A DNA stretch of 64,000 nucleotides, taken from positions 124,001-188,000 of the forward strand of contig NZ_CP013259.1 in the NCBI RefSeq assembly GCF_001700895.1, written 5' to 3'. The stretch comes from Buchnera aphidicola (Diuraphis noxia) (GTDB lineage Bacteria; Pseudomonadota; Gammaproteobacteria; Enterobacterales; Enterobacteriaceae). The notes under the pieces were generated by a model. The model saw only the letters and a program-made list of their open reading frames with translations. It did no database searches and was not told the DNA's origin. Shown here one piece after another: positions 1 through 8,882 of the stretch (positions are counted from its first letter, which is position 1; every line of letters starts with the position of its first letter). Made by a program: the position numbers and the translations under genes.

Positions 1-1541
1 TTTCATGTTGGTTATATACTAAAAAAAGTTTATATGAAAAAATTAAATTTTATTTGAATTTTGTTCAATTAATATTAAATCAAAAATTGCAATTGTTAAT
101 ATTAGTGCCGTATATTAAACATATACATGTAATTATATTTTTTTTAAAAAAATTTTTTGATGTTGGTATCGATATTATTCATTCAAATTTAACACATACT
201 CAGTATTTCAAGAACTGGATAAAAATAAAAAATAGAGAAAGTTCTATTATTGTTGGTACGAAAAAAAGTGTTTTTTTGCCTTTTTTTAAATTAGGTGCTA
301 TTCTTATTTTTGAAGAACATAACTTAAATTATAAGAATACAGAAAAATGTAGATATCATGTTAAAGATATAGCAATATTAAGAGCATATAAAGAAAAAAT
401 ACCTATAATTTTAGATTCAGAAACTCCTTCATTAAAAACTTTACATAATATTTTATGTAGAAAATATTTTAATATAAATATTAAAAAATATGATTATTCA
501 GTACAATTTCATAAAAATATTATCAATCTTAAACGAGAAAAAGTAAAACTTGGTCTTTCTCTTTCTTTGATTAATCAGATTATTCAACATTGTAAGACAG
601 GACAGGCGTTATTAATTTTTAATAAAAAAAGTTTTTTTTTCTTTGTGTTAAAGTGCAGTCAATGTCAATGGATATTTACATGTCATAATTGTAAAACTTA
701 TTTTGAATCTAACGAGTATAAAAATATTTTATTTTGTAAATTTTGTTTAATAAAAATTAAAAAACCATTATTTTGTTATAAATGTTATTCTTTATCTTTA
801 ATGGTAATAAATTTAAGTATAGAAAAATTAAAAAATATGCTACAGGATATTTTTCCTGATAAAAAAATATTTTTTTTGTTAAATAAAAACCACATAAAGA
901 AAGAAATGTTTGATAAAACTTGTTTTGATTTTTTATTTTCTACTCCTTGTGTTATTTTTTCAACAGAAGAAATTGTTCAAAATTATTATTTTCCATATGT
1001 AACGCTAATTAGTTTACTTTGTATTGATAATTATTTTTTTTCTTTTGAATTTCGGAATATGGAATATTTTTTACAATTGTACTTTAATTTGATTCAATTA
1101 ACTAAGTATAAAAAAAATTTACCTACAATTTCAGTACAAACATCATATTTAGAAAAGTCAATTTTAAATAATTTATCTGATAATAAGTATCACTTTTTTG
1201 CTAATGAAATATTATTAATAAGAAAAAAATTTCTTTTACCACCTTGGTGTTGTCAAATTATGATTTATTGTGAAAATGTAAATCCTGAAAAAAATATTAT
1301 TTTTTTACAATTAATCAAAAATATGTTAAAAAAAAAATCTAATAAATATAATATTATTTTGTGGTTTTTTGGTCCAAATCCAGTTTTTTCATTAAAAACA
1401 AAAAAAATAATTTACCAATTACTAATTCAATCTTTGTCTCGTATGCAACTTAATAAGTTATTAAACGAATGTATACAAACAATAAATTTATTTTCTATTT
1501 CTAAAACAATAAAATGGTTTGTAGATATTGAACCTAATTAA
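1..1541 (+). CDS. priA: PriA-like primosomal protein N', 5' partial, ATPase motifs eroded
   Basis: PriA normally reloads the replicative helicase at stalled forks. The reading frame is open from base 3, so the gene starts outside the window; the TTG at 54 is only an internal codon. The visible ~512 codons align collinearly with the helicase and C-terminal domains of E. coli PriA. All eight zinc-binding cysteines are kept as four CxxC pairs (654-785). The ATPase motifs are not: the Walker A segment GVTGSGKT is replaced by KKSLYEKI (21-44), DEEH reads FEEH (309-320), and motifs V (about 960-995) and VI (about 1074-1115, AGRAGR in E. coli) are unrecognisable. Identity rests on the zinc region, the KIPIILDSETPSLKTL stretch and the C-terminal WFVDIEP ending. 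It probably cannot hydrolyse ATP; it may be structural or an early pseudogene. Confidence 0.85.
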   Translation, partial: SCWLYTKKSLYEKIKFYLNFVQLILNQKLQLLILVPYIKHIHVIIFFLKKFFDVGIDIIHSNLTHTQYFKNWIKIKNRESSIIVGTKKSVFLPFFKLGAILIFEEHNLNYKNTEKCRYHVKDIAILRAYKEKIPIILDSETPSLKTLHNILCRKYFNINIKKYDYSVQFHKNIINLKREKVKLGLSLSLINQIIQHCKTGQALLIFNKKSFFFFVLKCSQCQWIFTCHNCKTYFESNEYKNILFCKFCLIKIKKPLFCYKCYSLSLMVINLSIEKLKNMLQDIFPDKKIFFLLNKNHIKKEMFDKTCFDFLFSTPCVIFSTEEIVQNYYFPYVTLISLLCIDNYFFSFEFRNMEYFLQLYFNLIQLTKYKKNLPTISVQTSYLEKSILNNLSDNKYHFFANEILLIRKKFLLPPWCCQIMIYCENVNPEKNIIFLQLIKNMLKKKSNKYNIILWFFGPNPVFSLKTKKIIYQLLIQSLSRMQLNKLLNECIQTINLFSISKTIKWFVDIEPN

Positions 1542-1646
1542 CATCTTAAATTATTTTTAATAAAGAAATATTTTTAAAAATTATATTTTATCAGAATAAG
1601 TTATATGAAAAGTATTTTTGATATTAACTTAAAAAAAGGTTTTTTA

Positions 1647-2918
1647 ATGAGTCATTTTAATTTAATTAATACATTATATGATAGAGGTTTAATTTCTCAT
1701 ATTACGCATAAAGATAATTTACAAAAACTTCTTCAAAGTAATTTTATATCACTGTATTGTGGTTTTGATCCTACAGAAGAAAGTTTACATGTAGGTCATC
1801 TTTTACCTTTAATTGTACTGAAAAGATTTCAAATGTTAGGACATAAACCTATTGTATTAATAGGAGGAGCTACAAGTTTAATTGGAGATCCTAGTTTTAA
1901 ACAAAAAGAGAGAGAATTTTACTGTAGTAAGAATATTGATATTTGGACAAAAAAAATTAGTAAACAAATTTCTTGTTTTTTAGATTTTAATTGTGGTCGA
2001 AATAGTGCTTTGTTATTAAATAACAATAAATGGTTTAAAAAAATCAATATTTTATCGTTTTTACGTGAAATTGGGAAATATTTTTCAATTAACACGATGA
2101 TTAATCGTTCATCAGTTAAACAACGTATATCAAGACCAGATCAAGGTATTTCATTTACAGAATTTTCTTATAATTTATTACAAGCATATGATTTTTTTCT
2201 TTTAAATCAAATGCACGAAGTAAACTTACAAATTGGAGGAGCGGATCAGTGGGGTAATATTTCCGCAGGAATGCATTTAATAAATCGTAAATCTAAGAAA
2301 GAAGTGTATGGTTTGACAGTACCACTTCTTACTCAGTCTAATGGGGTTAAATTCGGTAAAACAGAATCAGGAACAATTTGGTTAGATGCTAATAAAACTA
2401 GCCCCTATAAATTTTATCAATTTTGGATGAATATAGAAGATAAAAATATTTATAATTTTTTAAAAATGTTTACTTTCATCAGTTTATCAGAAATTAAAAA
2501 AAAAGAAGAACAAAAATATATTGATAATAAAATTATTGAAGACAAAACTGATCTTGCAAAAAATATTACTCGTTTTATACATGGTGAAGAAAAATTATTA
2601 GCAGTGGAAAGAATTACAGAATTTCTTTTTTTAAAAGGTCTCCAAAATATTACAGAATCTGATCTTCAACAGTTAAAGCAAGATGGTATTCCCGCAATCA
2701 AGGTAGAAAAAAAAATAAAAGATTTACAAGAAGCATTAGTATTAGCTTCATTAGCTACTTCTAGAACACAAGCTAAAAATATGATTTTTGCAAATGCTAT
2801 ATCTATTAATACTCAAAAAATTAAAATCAACCATCTATTTAAAAATCAAGATAAATTATTTGGAAAATTTACTTTATTATCTAGAGGAAAAAAAAATCAC
2901 TGTTTGATTTGCTGGTAA
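1647..2918 (+). CDS. tyrS: Tyrosyl-tRNA synthetase
   Basis: Charges tRNA-Tyr in the cytoplasm. Class I signatures are present: HVGH near residue 48 and KFGKT near residue 235, with a C-terminal S4-like RNA-binding domain from about residue 355. I chose the ATG at 1647, giving 423 residues (E. coli 424), because MSHFNLINTL matches the E. coli N-terminus and an A-rich AAAGG lies upstream; the in-frame ATG at 1605 would add 14 unmatched residues. The gene converges on sufA with only 5 bp between the stop codons. Confidence 0.97.
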   Translation: MSHFNLINTLYDRGLISHITHKDNLQKLLQSNFISLYCGFDPTEESLHVGHLLPLIVLKRFQMLGHKPIVLIGGATSLIGDPSFKQKEREFYCSKNIDIWTKKISKQISCFLDFNCGRNSALLLNNNKWFKKINILSFLREIGKYFSINTMINRSSVKQRISRPDQGISFTEFSYNLLQAYDFFLLNQMHEVNLQIGGADQWGNISAGMHLINRKSKKEVYGLTVPLLTQSNGVKFGKTESGTIWLDANKTSPYKFYQFWMNIEDKNIYNFLKMFTFISLSEIKKKEEQKYIDNKIIEDKTDLAKNITRFIHGEEKLLAVERITEFLFLKGLQNITESDLQQLKQDGIPAIKVEKKIKDLQEALVLASLATSRTQAKNMIFANAISINTQKIKINHLFKNQDKLFGKFTLLSRGKKNHCLICW

Positions 2919-2923
2919 GTTTT

Positions 2924-3316
2924 TTAACTAATAGAAAAACTTTCACCACAACCACAAAATCTTTCTATTTTAGGATTAGTAAATTTAAATATTTTATTAA
3001 TATTATTTTTTACAAAATCTATTTCAATTCCCTCTAAAAGAGACATTTCATTAGAATAAACACAAATAAAAATGTTTTGATAAAAAAAAGTGATTTCTTT
3101 TTTATTTTTTTCTTTTTTTGATTCTGATTTTTTAATTAATGTCATAGTATAACGAAATCCTGCACATCCAGATTTTTTGATACTTAATCTTATTCCTTTA
3201 TTATCAGAATGTGATTCTATTAAAAATAAAATTTGTTTTATTGCATTTTTAGTAATTGAAATTCCTTTCCATTCATTTTTTTTCGGAACGTAAGTGTTAA
3301 TATTATATTTTTTCAT
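2924..3316 (-). CDS. sufA: A-type iron-sulfur carrier protein SufA
   Basis: A-type carrier that accepts Fe-S clusters from the Suf scaffold and passes them to target proteins. The three cluster cysteines are present as SGCAGF near residue 51 and CGCGES near the end. The N-terminal TYVPKKNEWKGISIT and the closing FVKNNINKIFKFTNPK match SufA better than IscA or ErpA, and in E. coli sufA is also beside ydiK. An insert of lysine and glutamate residues lies after the first cysteine. The rest of the suf operon is not in this window. It diverges from ydiK. Clients nearby include the many Fe-S subunits of complex I and IspH. Confidence 0.9.
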   Translation of the reverse strand: MKKYNINTYVPKKNEWKGISITKNAIKQILFLIESHSDNKGIRLSIKKSGCAGFRYTMTLIKKSESKKEKNKKEITFFYQNIFICVYSNEMSLLEGIEIDFVKNNINKIFKFTNPKIERFCGCGESFSIS

Positions 3317-3528
3317 AATTTTTTTCGTTTTAAAAAAATATTAGTTAAAAACCTTTTCAGGGTTAATTTAATTGTATAAATTTGTATATTCAATAATGTT
3401 ATTTTTATTAATTATTTTACAAAATTTAATGTTATAATTTTTTTACAGAAATTTTTGTGTCTCATTAAATTAAATTAATTTTTACAAAAATCATTTATAA
3501 TGTAAAAATATTGAGGTAAAGTAATTAT

Positions 3529-4623
3529 ATGCAAAATCCAAAAGAAAAAATAGATTTATCGCAATCTATTTTATCACTAATATTTATTTTTGCTATGAGC
3601 GTAATAAGCTTTTTAGTAATCCATCCATTTATATTAGGCTTTTCTTGGGCTAGCATGATTGTAATTGCCACTTGGCCACTGATGTTAAAGATACAAAATA
3701 TTTTATGGGGTAAACGTTTATTTGCAGTATTAAGTATGATTATTATTTTGCTTTTATTATTTATAATTCCAGTTTTTTTTGTAGTAAATAGTTTGATTGC
3801 AACGAGTATACCTTTAATTCATTGGTTTAGCTCCAATACTTTAGAATTTCCAGAGCTTATTTGGCTTCAAGATATTCCTTTAATTGGTAAAAAAATATTT
3901 ATTAGTTATCAAGAATTATTAGAGGGCGATGGAGGTGAGCTAATTCGAGAAATTAAACCTTACATGGGACGTACAACTGAGTTTTTTATTAGTCAAGCTA
4001 AAAATTGTGGCTTGTTTTTTATGCATTTAATATTAATGTTATTTTTTAGTATTATTTTATATTGGAATGGTGAAAAAGCAAGTAATGCTATACGTCGTTT
4101 TGCATTACGTCTCAGTTTAAAAAACGGAGATGCTATTATTTTACTGGCAGTACAAGCAGTAAGAGCAGTTGCATTAGGTGTAGCAGTCACTGCTTTAATT
4201 CAAGCTGTTTTATCTGGCATAGGATTATTAATTTCTGGGGTTCCATATTGGGCATTATTAATGATAATTATTGTTTTTTCTTGCTTAATACAATTAGGTC
4301 CCTTACCAATTCTAGTACCTTCAATTATATGGCTTTATTGGAACAATAGTACGACTTGGGGTACAATACTATTAATTTGGAGTTGTCTTGTTTTTATATT
4401 AGATCATATATTGAGACCTTTTTTTATACGTATGGGTGCTGATTTTCCTATTTTACTAATTTTATCTGGAGTTATTGGTGGTTTATTAGCGTTTGGAATG
4501 ATAGGTGTGTTTGTTGGACCTGTAGTATTGGTAATATTTTATCGTTTAATAATATCATGGATTTATGGTATTTCCATTGCTTCTTTTTTAAAGAACCCAT
4601 CTTCTTTAAAAGAAAAACATTAA
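3529..4623 (+). CDS. ydiK: YdiK, AI-2E/PerM-family inner-membrane permease
   Basis: Polytopic membrane protein of the AI-2E transporter (UPF0118/PerM) family; substrate unknown. The 364 residues match E. coli YdiK (370) end to end. Paired hydrophobic helices lie at about residues 15-85, a soluble segment at about 90-150, and a C-terminal helix bundle carries the family signatures LVQLGPLP-like (here LIQLGPLPILVP), IRMGADFPILLILSGVIGG and GMIGVFVGP. Identity to E. coli appears higher than for most membrane genes here. GAGG 12-15 bp before the ATG is a reasonable ribosome site. The sufA/ydiK/aroH neighbourhood is the E. coli order. Confidence 0.93.
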   Translation: MQNPKEKIDLSQSILSLIFIFAMSVISFLVIHPFILGFSWASMIVIATWPLMLKIQNILWGKRLFAVLSMIIILLLLFIIPVFFVVNSLIATSIPLIHWFSSNTLEFPELIWLQDIPLIGKKIFISYQELLEGDGGELIREIKPYMGRTTEFFISQAKNCGLFFMHLILMLFFSIILYWNGEKASNAIRRFALRLSLKNGDAIILLAVQAVRAVALGVAVTALIQAVLSGIGLLISGVPYWALLMIIIVFSCLIQLGPLPILVPSIIWLYWNNSTTWGTILLIWSCLVFILDHILRPFFIRMGADFPILLILSGVIGGLLAFGMIGVFVGPVVLVIFYRLIISWIYGISIASFLKNPSSLKEKH

Positions 4624-4909
4624 TACTAATCATATTAGACAACGTCAATATATTTAATTAAATATAGTCATAAAATATGATAATATAAATAACAGTTTAA
4701 TTGTATATAATAATTTTTAATCAAACAACTAATATATTTATGTTATTTACAGTTTACTAATTAGAACTTTTTTTCTTAAAAATTTAAAAAATTTTCTATA
4801 GATGATATTTATAAAATATTAGAAATTTCAATGTATAATTATTTAGTTTTTTATAATTTTTTATCACATCTTGTTATTCTTTCTAGAAAAAATTCATTTA
4901 GAGAAAAAA
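4624..4909. other. Non-coding spacer between ydiK and aroH
   Basis: About 286 bp with almost only A and T. I see no open frame of useful length, no tRNA-like cloverleaf and no strong hairpin. It must contain the aroH promoter, but several TATAAT-like words occur by chance in such sequence and I cannot choose one. A weak GAGA 9-12 bases before the aroH ATG may act as the ribosome site. Confidence 0.5.
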
Positions 4910-5956
4910 ATGAAAAAAACAGATGAACTACGTACAATACGCATTGATCCATTAGTAACGCCATCTGAATTAGCAAAACAATATTCTATTACTTCAGATA
5001 TCATGGACAACGTCATTACAACTAGACAAAATATTGCTCGTATTATGACTGGAAAAGATTCTCGATTACTAGTTATAATAGGTCCATGCTCAGTCCATGA
5101 TCCTATTGCAGCAGTAGAATACGCACATCGATTGTATGAATTACGTGTCAAATATAAAGATCGTCTTGAAATTATAATGCGTACATATTTTGAAAAACCG
5201 AGAACAGTTGTTGGATGGAAGGGATTAATTTCAGATCCAGATTTAAATGGTAGTTTTCGAGTAAATCACGGTTTAGCAGTAGCTCGTAAGTTATTGTTAG
5301 ATATTAATGCCTTAGGAATGCCTGCAGCAACAGAATTTCTTGATATGGTAATAGGGCAATTTATTGCTGATTTAATCAGTTGGGGTGCTATTGGTGCTAG
5401 AACGACAGAAAGTCAAATTCATAGAGAAATGGCTTCCGCTCTTTCATGTCCAGTAGGGTTTAAAAATGGTACAGATGGAAACATACGCATTGCAATTGAT
5501 GCAATTCGTGCAGCAAGGGTACGTCATTTGTTTTTAGCCCCTAATAAAGATGGCCAAATGACAATTAATCATACTAGTGGTAATCCATATGGACATATCA
5601 TTATGCGTGGTGGTAGCACTCCTAATTATCATGCTGATGATATTAAGTCTGCAGTAAAATATTTACGTGAATTCAATTTATCAGAATACTTAATGATTGA
5701 TTTTAGTCATGGCAATTGTTTAAAGGAACATCTTCGCCAAAAAGATGTTGCCAAATCTGTTTCATATCAAATTTCTCATGGTTCTAAATCTATATTTGGA
5801 GTTATGATTGAAAGTTTCTTACAAGAAGGTTTTCAAACAGTAATCGATAATCAACCATTAGTTTATGGACAATCAATTACTGATCCTTGTTTAAATTGGG
5901 AAGATAGCACTTTAATTATTAAACAATTAGCAGATGCTGTAGACACTCGTTTTTAG
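4910..5956 (+). CDS. aroH: 3-deoxy-D-arabino-heptulosonate 7-phosphate synthase, AroH type
   Basis: First step of the shikimate pathway: condenses phosphoenolpyruvate and erythrose 4-phosphate, feeding the aromatic amino acids an aphid symbiont supplies. The ATG at 4910 (MKKTDELRT) gives 348 residues, exactly the E. coli AroH length; the longer open frame from 4871 adds unmatched residues. Conserved blocks include LLVIIGPCSVHDP, MRTYFEKPRT, GWKGLISDPDLNGS, SALSCPVGFKNGTDG and DFSHGNC. Resemblance to the tryptophan-sensitive AroH isozyme is strong (ending TDPCLNWED...LADAVDTRF). No other DAHP synthase is in the window. A strong terminator follows. Confidence 0.97.
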   Translation: MKKTDELRTIRIDPLVTPSELAKQYSITSDIMDNVITTRQNIARIMTGKDSRLLVIIGPCSVHDPIAAVEYAHRLYELRVKYKDRLEIIMRTYFEKPRTVVGWKGLISDPDLNGSFRVNHGLAVARKLLLDINALGMPAATEFLDMVIGQFIADLISWGAIGARTTESQIHREMASALSCPVGFKNGTDGNIRIAIDAIRAARVRHLFLAPNKDGQMTINHTSGNPYGHIIMRGGSTPNYHADDIKSAVKYLREFNLSEYLMIDFSHGNCLKEHLRQKDVAKSVSYQISHGSKSIFGVMIESFLQEGFQTVIDNQPLVYGQSITDPCLNWEDSTLIIKQLADAVDTRF

Positions 5957-5959
5957 CTG

Positions 5960-5996
5960 ATATGCTAGTCAAAAATATTTGACTAGCATATTTTTT
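5960..5996 (+). terminator. Intrinsic terminator after aroH
   Basis: A perfect 14-bp inverted repeat (ATATGCTAGTCAAA at 5960-5973 with its complement at 5978-5991) has a 4-base loop and is followed directly by a T run. It starts 3 bp after the aroH stop and separates aroH from thrS. Confidence 0.9.
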
Positions 5997-6088
5997 ATAC
6001 AAAAATTTTTTATATGAAAATAAATGGTATCATAAACATTTATTTCTTTAAATCATGAACAATTAAAATTTTTATTAAGGATTTAAGA

Positions 6089-8017
6089 ATGCCTGTAGTG
6101 AAATTTTGTGATGGAAGTCATCAAGTATACGAGCATTCAGTTTCGTTGATAGATATTATCAAAAATAAAAACCCTAACATAATCAAATCTCTTTTTGCAA
6201 TTTCTGTTAATAATAACTTTTCACATTTAAACACTTTAATAACAGAAGATTCTTATATAGAATTCATCAACCAGAAACATCATAAAGCTGTAAATTTAAT
6301 TCGATATTCTTGTATACATTTACTAAATTACGCAGTTAAAAACATCTGGCCGACTGCCAAAATCGCGGAAAGTAATATTTCAAAAAATGGTTTTTATTCT
6401 GATATAGATTTAGATGATAAAATTTCAGAAAATGATTTGATTTTATTAGAAAATCATATGAAAAAACTTGTGAATAAAAAATATGATATTTTTAATAAAA
6501 AAGTCTCTTTTACTGAGGCGATCAAAATATTTCAACAACGTTCTGAAAAATATAGAATATTATGCATTAATAAAAAAATTAATTTTAACAAGAATATTTC
6601 TTTATATTATCACGAAAATTATGTAGATATTGATATAGGAATGCAAATTTTTAACATAAAATTTTGCAAATATTTTAAGTTAAACAAACTTGGAGGTGTG
6701 TACTGGAAAGGAGATAGTAAAAATAAAATGTTAAAACGCATTTATGGTACAGCTTGGTCTCACAAAAAAGAGTTAGATGAACATTTAAGTTATGTAAATG
6801 AATTAGAAAAAAGAGACCATAGAAAAATCGGAAAATTTTTAGATATGTACCATATGCAAGAAGAGTCTCCAGGTATGATTTTTTGGCATCATAATGGTTG
6901 GATTGTTTTTAATGAATTACGTAATTTTGTTCGAGTAAAATTAAAATATTATCAATATAAAGAAGTTAAAACTCCGTTATTAATGGATAAAATTGTGTGG
7001 GAAAAAAGTGGACACTGGGACAATTATAAAAATTCAATGTTTACCACATTATCAGAACATCGAGAATATTGTATTAAACCCATGAATTGTCCAGGACATG
7101 TTCAAATCTTCAATAGCACATTAAAGTCTTATCGAGATTTACCTATTCGTATGGCAGAATTTGGCAGTTGTCATCGTAATGAATCTTCCGGTTCTTTACA
7201 TGGTCTTATGAGAGTCCGAAATTTTACTCAAGATGACGCACATATATTTTGTACCCGAGAACAAGTACGTTCTGAGATAAATGATTGTATTAAAATGATA
7301 TATGATTTATATAGTATTTTTGATTTTAATAAAATCTTAGTAAAACTGTCAACAAGACCAAAGAAACGTATTGGTAACGATGTAATTTGGGATCAAGCAG
7401 AAAAAGATTTATCTGATATGCTAATTGAAAATCATTTATCATTTGAATATCAATCAGGTGAAGGTGCTTTTTATGGACCTAAAATTGAATTTATTTTACA
7501 AGATTCTTTAAAAAGAAATTGGCAATGTGGAACAATTCAACTTGATTTTTATCTTCCTATACGTTTAAATGCATTTTATATTAATGAAAATAATGAACGT
7601 AAAGAACCAGTAATCATTCATAGAGCTATATTAGGTTCGATAGAACGATTCATTGGAATATTAATTGAAGAATGCTCAGGTAATTTACCAACTTGGTTGT
7701 CTCCAGTACAGATTGTTATTATTAGCGTTTCTGATATTAGTATAGAATATGTTAAAAAGTTATCTAAGAAATTTCTTGATGTTAATATTCGTATAGAATC
7801 TGATTTAAGGAATGAAAAAGTCGGTTTTAAAATTCGTGAACATACATTACGTCGGATTCCTTATATATTAGTTTGTGGGGAAAAAGAAATGAAATTTAAT
7901 AAAATTTCTGTGAGAAATAGAAATGGTCATAATTTTAATATGATTGATAGTAATATTTTTATTAAAAAATTACAAAAAGAAATTTTGATGCGTAATTTTT
8001 ATCAAATGGAGGAATAA
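6089..8017 (+). CDS. thrS: Threonyl-tRNA synthetase with a degenerate editing site
   Basis: Class II synthetase charging tRNA-Thr; 642 residues, the same as E. coli. Domain order: TGS-like domain (1-60), editing domain (about 65-225), catalytic core (about 240-535) and anticodon-binding domain (535-642). Catalytic zinc ligands are kept: Cys in MNCPGH, His in TQDDAHIF, His in IHRAILGS. The editing site is not: the HxxxH pair of E. coli (His73, His77) reads H77...Y81 here, and Cys182 and His186 are Asp182 and Gln186 (YVDIDIGMQ against YVDMCRGPH). Aminoacylation should work, but clearance of Ser-tRNA-Thr is probably lost. First gene of the translation cluster; infC starts 3 bp after its stop. 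Confidence 0.97.
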   Translation: MPVVKFCDGSHQVYEHSVSLIDIIKNKNPNIIKSLFAISVNNNFSHLNTLITEDSYIEFINQKHHKAVNLIRYSCIHLLNYAVKNIWPTAKIAESNISKNGFYSDIDLDDKISENDLILLENHMKKLVNKKYDIFNKKVSFTEAIKIFQQRSEKYRILCINKKINFNKNISLYYHENYVDIDIGMQIFNIKFCKYFKLNKLGGVYWKGDSKNKMLKRIYGTAWSHKKELDEHLSYVNELEKRDHRKIGKFLDMYHMQEESPGMIFWHHNGWIVFNELRNFVRVKLKYYQYKEVKTPLLMDKIVWEKSGHWDNYKNSMFTTLSEHREYCIKPMNCPGHVQIFNSTLKSYRDLPIRMAEFGSCHRNESSGSLHGLMRVRNFTQDDAHIFCTREQVRSEINDCIKMIYDLYSIFDFNKILVKLSTRPKKRIGNDVIWDQAEKDLSDMLIENHLSFEYQSGEGAFYGPKIEFILQDSLKRNWQCGTIQLDFYLPIRLNAFYINENNERKEPVIIHRAILGSIERFIGILIEECSGNLPTWLSPVQIVIISVSDISIEYVKKLSKKFLDVNIRIESDLRNEKVGFKIREHTLRRIPYILVCGEKEMKFNKISVRNRNGHNFNMIDSNIFIKKLQKEILMRNFYQMEE

Positions 8018-8023
8018 GGTATT
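8008..8023 (+). promoter_or_regulatory. infC: infC ribosome site and AUU start codon
   Basis: GGAGG at 8008-8012 and AAGG at 8016-8019 precede an ATT at 8021 that is in frame with IF3. Translation from ATT gives [16 protein letters not shown], matching E. coli MKGGKRVQTARPNRIN. In E. coli this rare AUU start lets IF3 repress its own translation; its persistence here suggests the same control. Confidence 0.85.
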
Positions 8024-8560
8024 AAAGGTGGAAAACGAATTCAATTAACACGTCCGAATCGTATCAATAATGAAATACGCGCGACTAAAGTGCGTCTTAC
8101 AGGAATTGAAGGCGATCCAGTTGGTATTGTTAATTTACGTGATGCTTTAAAAAAATCAGAAGAATTAGGACTAGATTTAGTCGAAATTAGTCCAAATGCT
8201 GCACCACCAGTTTGTCGTATTATGGATTATGGAAAATTCCTTTACGAAAAAAGTAAATCTTCTAAAGAGCAAAAGAAAAAACAAAAAGTGATTCAAATAA
8301 AAGAGATAAAATTTCGTCCTGGAACAGATAAAAGTGATTATCAAGTTAAATTACGAAATTTAATACGTTTCTTAGAAGATGGTGATAAAGTTAAAATAAC
8401 TTTACGATTTAGAGGTCGTGAAATGGCACATCAAAAAATAGGAGTGAATGTTCTGAATAGAGTGAAAAATGATTTAAGTGAATTAGCAATAGTTGAATCA
8501 TTTCCGTCTAAAATTGAAAGTCGTCAAATGATAATGATTTTAGCACCGAAGAAAAAATAG
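8021..8560 (+). CDS. infC: Translation initiation factor IF3
   Basis: Binds the 30S subunit, prevents premature 50S joining and checks the start codon and initiator tRNA. Starting at the AUU codon at 8021 gives 179 residues (E. coli 180). The N-domain carries [18 protein letters not shown] and the lysine-rich linker [20 protein letters not shown]; the C-domain carries [14 protein letters not shown] and ends MILAPKKK. A start at the GTG at 8090 would cut off 23 conserved residues. It lies 3 bp behind thrS and upstream of rpmI and rplT as in E. coli. Confidence 0.97.
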   Translation: MKGGKRIQLTRPNRINNEIRATKVRLTGIEGDPVGIVNLRDALKKSEELGLDLVEISPNAAPPVCRIMDYGKFLYEKSKSSKEQKKKQKVIQIKEIKFRPGTDKSDYQVKLRNLIRFLEDGDKVKITLRFRGREMAHQKIGVNVLNRVKNDLSELAIVESFPSKIESRQMIMILAPKKK

Positions 8561-8641
8561 TATTTTTTTGTATACAAAAACATACAACTTGTTTGTAATC
8601 AGCTTTATATTTGTCTTTTTATCATTTAAATAAAATATCTT

Positions 8642-8839
8642 ATGCCAAAAATTAAAACTTTAAAAAGTGCAGCAAAAAGATTCAAAAAAACTGCATCTGG
8701 TGAATTTAAGCGTAAACAAGCTAATTTACGTCATATTTTAACAAAAAAAACGACAGCAAAAAAACGTCATTTACGTCCTAAGATTTTAGTAGCTAAAGGA
8801 GATATAAAAAAAGTAAAATCTTTTTTACCATATGCGTAA
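8642..8839 (+). CDS. rpmI: 50S ribosomal protein L35
   Basis: Small basic protein of the large subunit, 65 residues as in E. coli, beginning [17 protein letters not shown] and containing [10 protein letters not shown] and KRHLRPK. The C-terminal LPYA is conserved. It is followed after 43 bp by rplT. In E. coli, L20 represses rpmI and rplT through a structure in the infC-rpmI leader; I could not confirm such a fold in the 81-bp gap here. Confidence 0.97.
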   Translation: MPKIKTLKSAAKRFKKTASGEFKRKQANLRHILTKKTTAKKRHLRPKILVAKGDIKKVKSFLPYA

Positions 8840-8882
8840 ATTTATTTGATTTTTTTGAGATTTTACGGAAAGGAGAACATAA

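Noticed and set aside
1605-1646. Upstream ATG extending tyrS by 14 residues.
   Set aside because: The extension has no counterpart in E. coli TyrS, and the ATG at 1647 matches the family N-terminus and length.
2924-3316. Assignment of the A-type carrier as ErpA or IscA.
   Set aside because: The WKGISIT N-terminus, FKFTNPK C-terminal block and ydiK neighbour fit SufA better.
3317-3528. A TATAAT at the sufA-ydiK divergent gap as a promoter.
   Set aside because: Several TATAAT-like words occur, none with a convincing -35 at proper spacing; in this base composition they are expected by chance.
4871-4909. Longer N-terminus for aroH.
   Set aside because: The 13 extra residues do not match AroH, while ATG 4910 gives exactly the E. 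coli length.
6001-6088. Search for a tRNA-Thr-like operator or riboswitch in the thrS leader.
   Set aside because: No anticodon-arm mimic or stable fold was visible in this short, A/T-rich leader.
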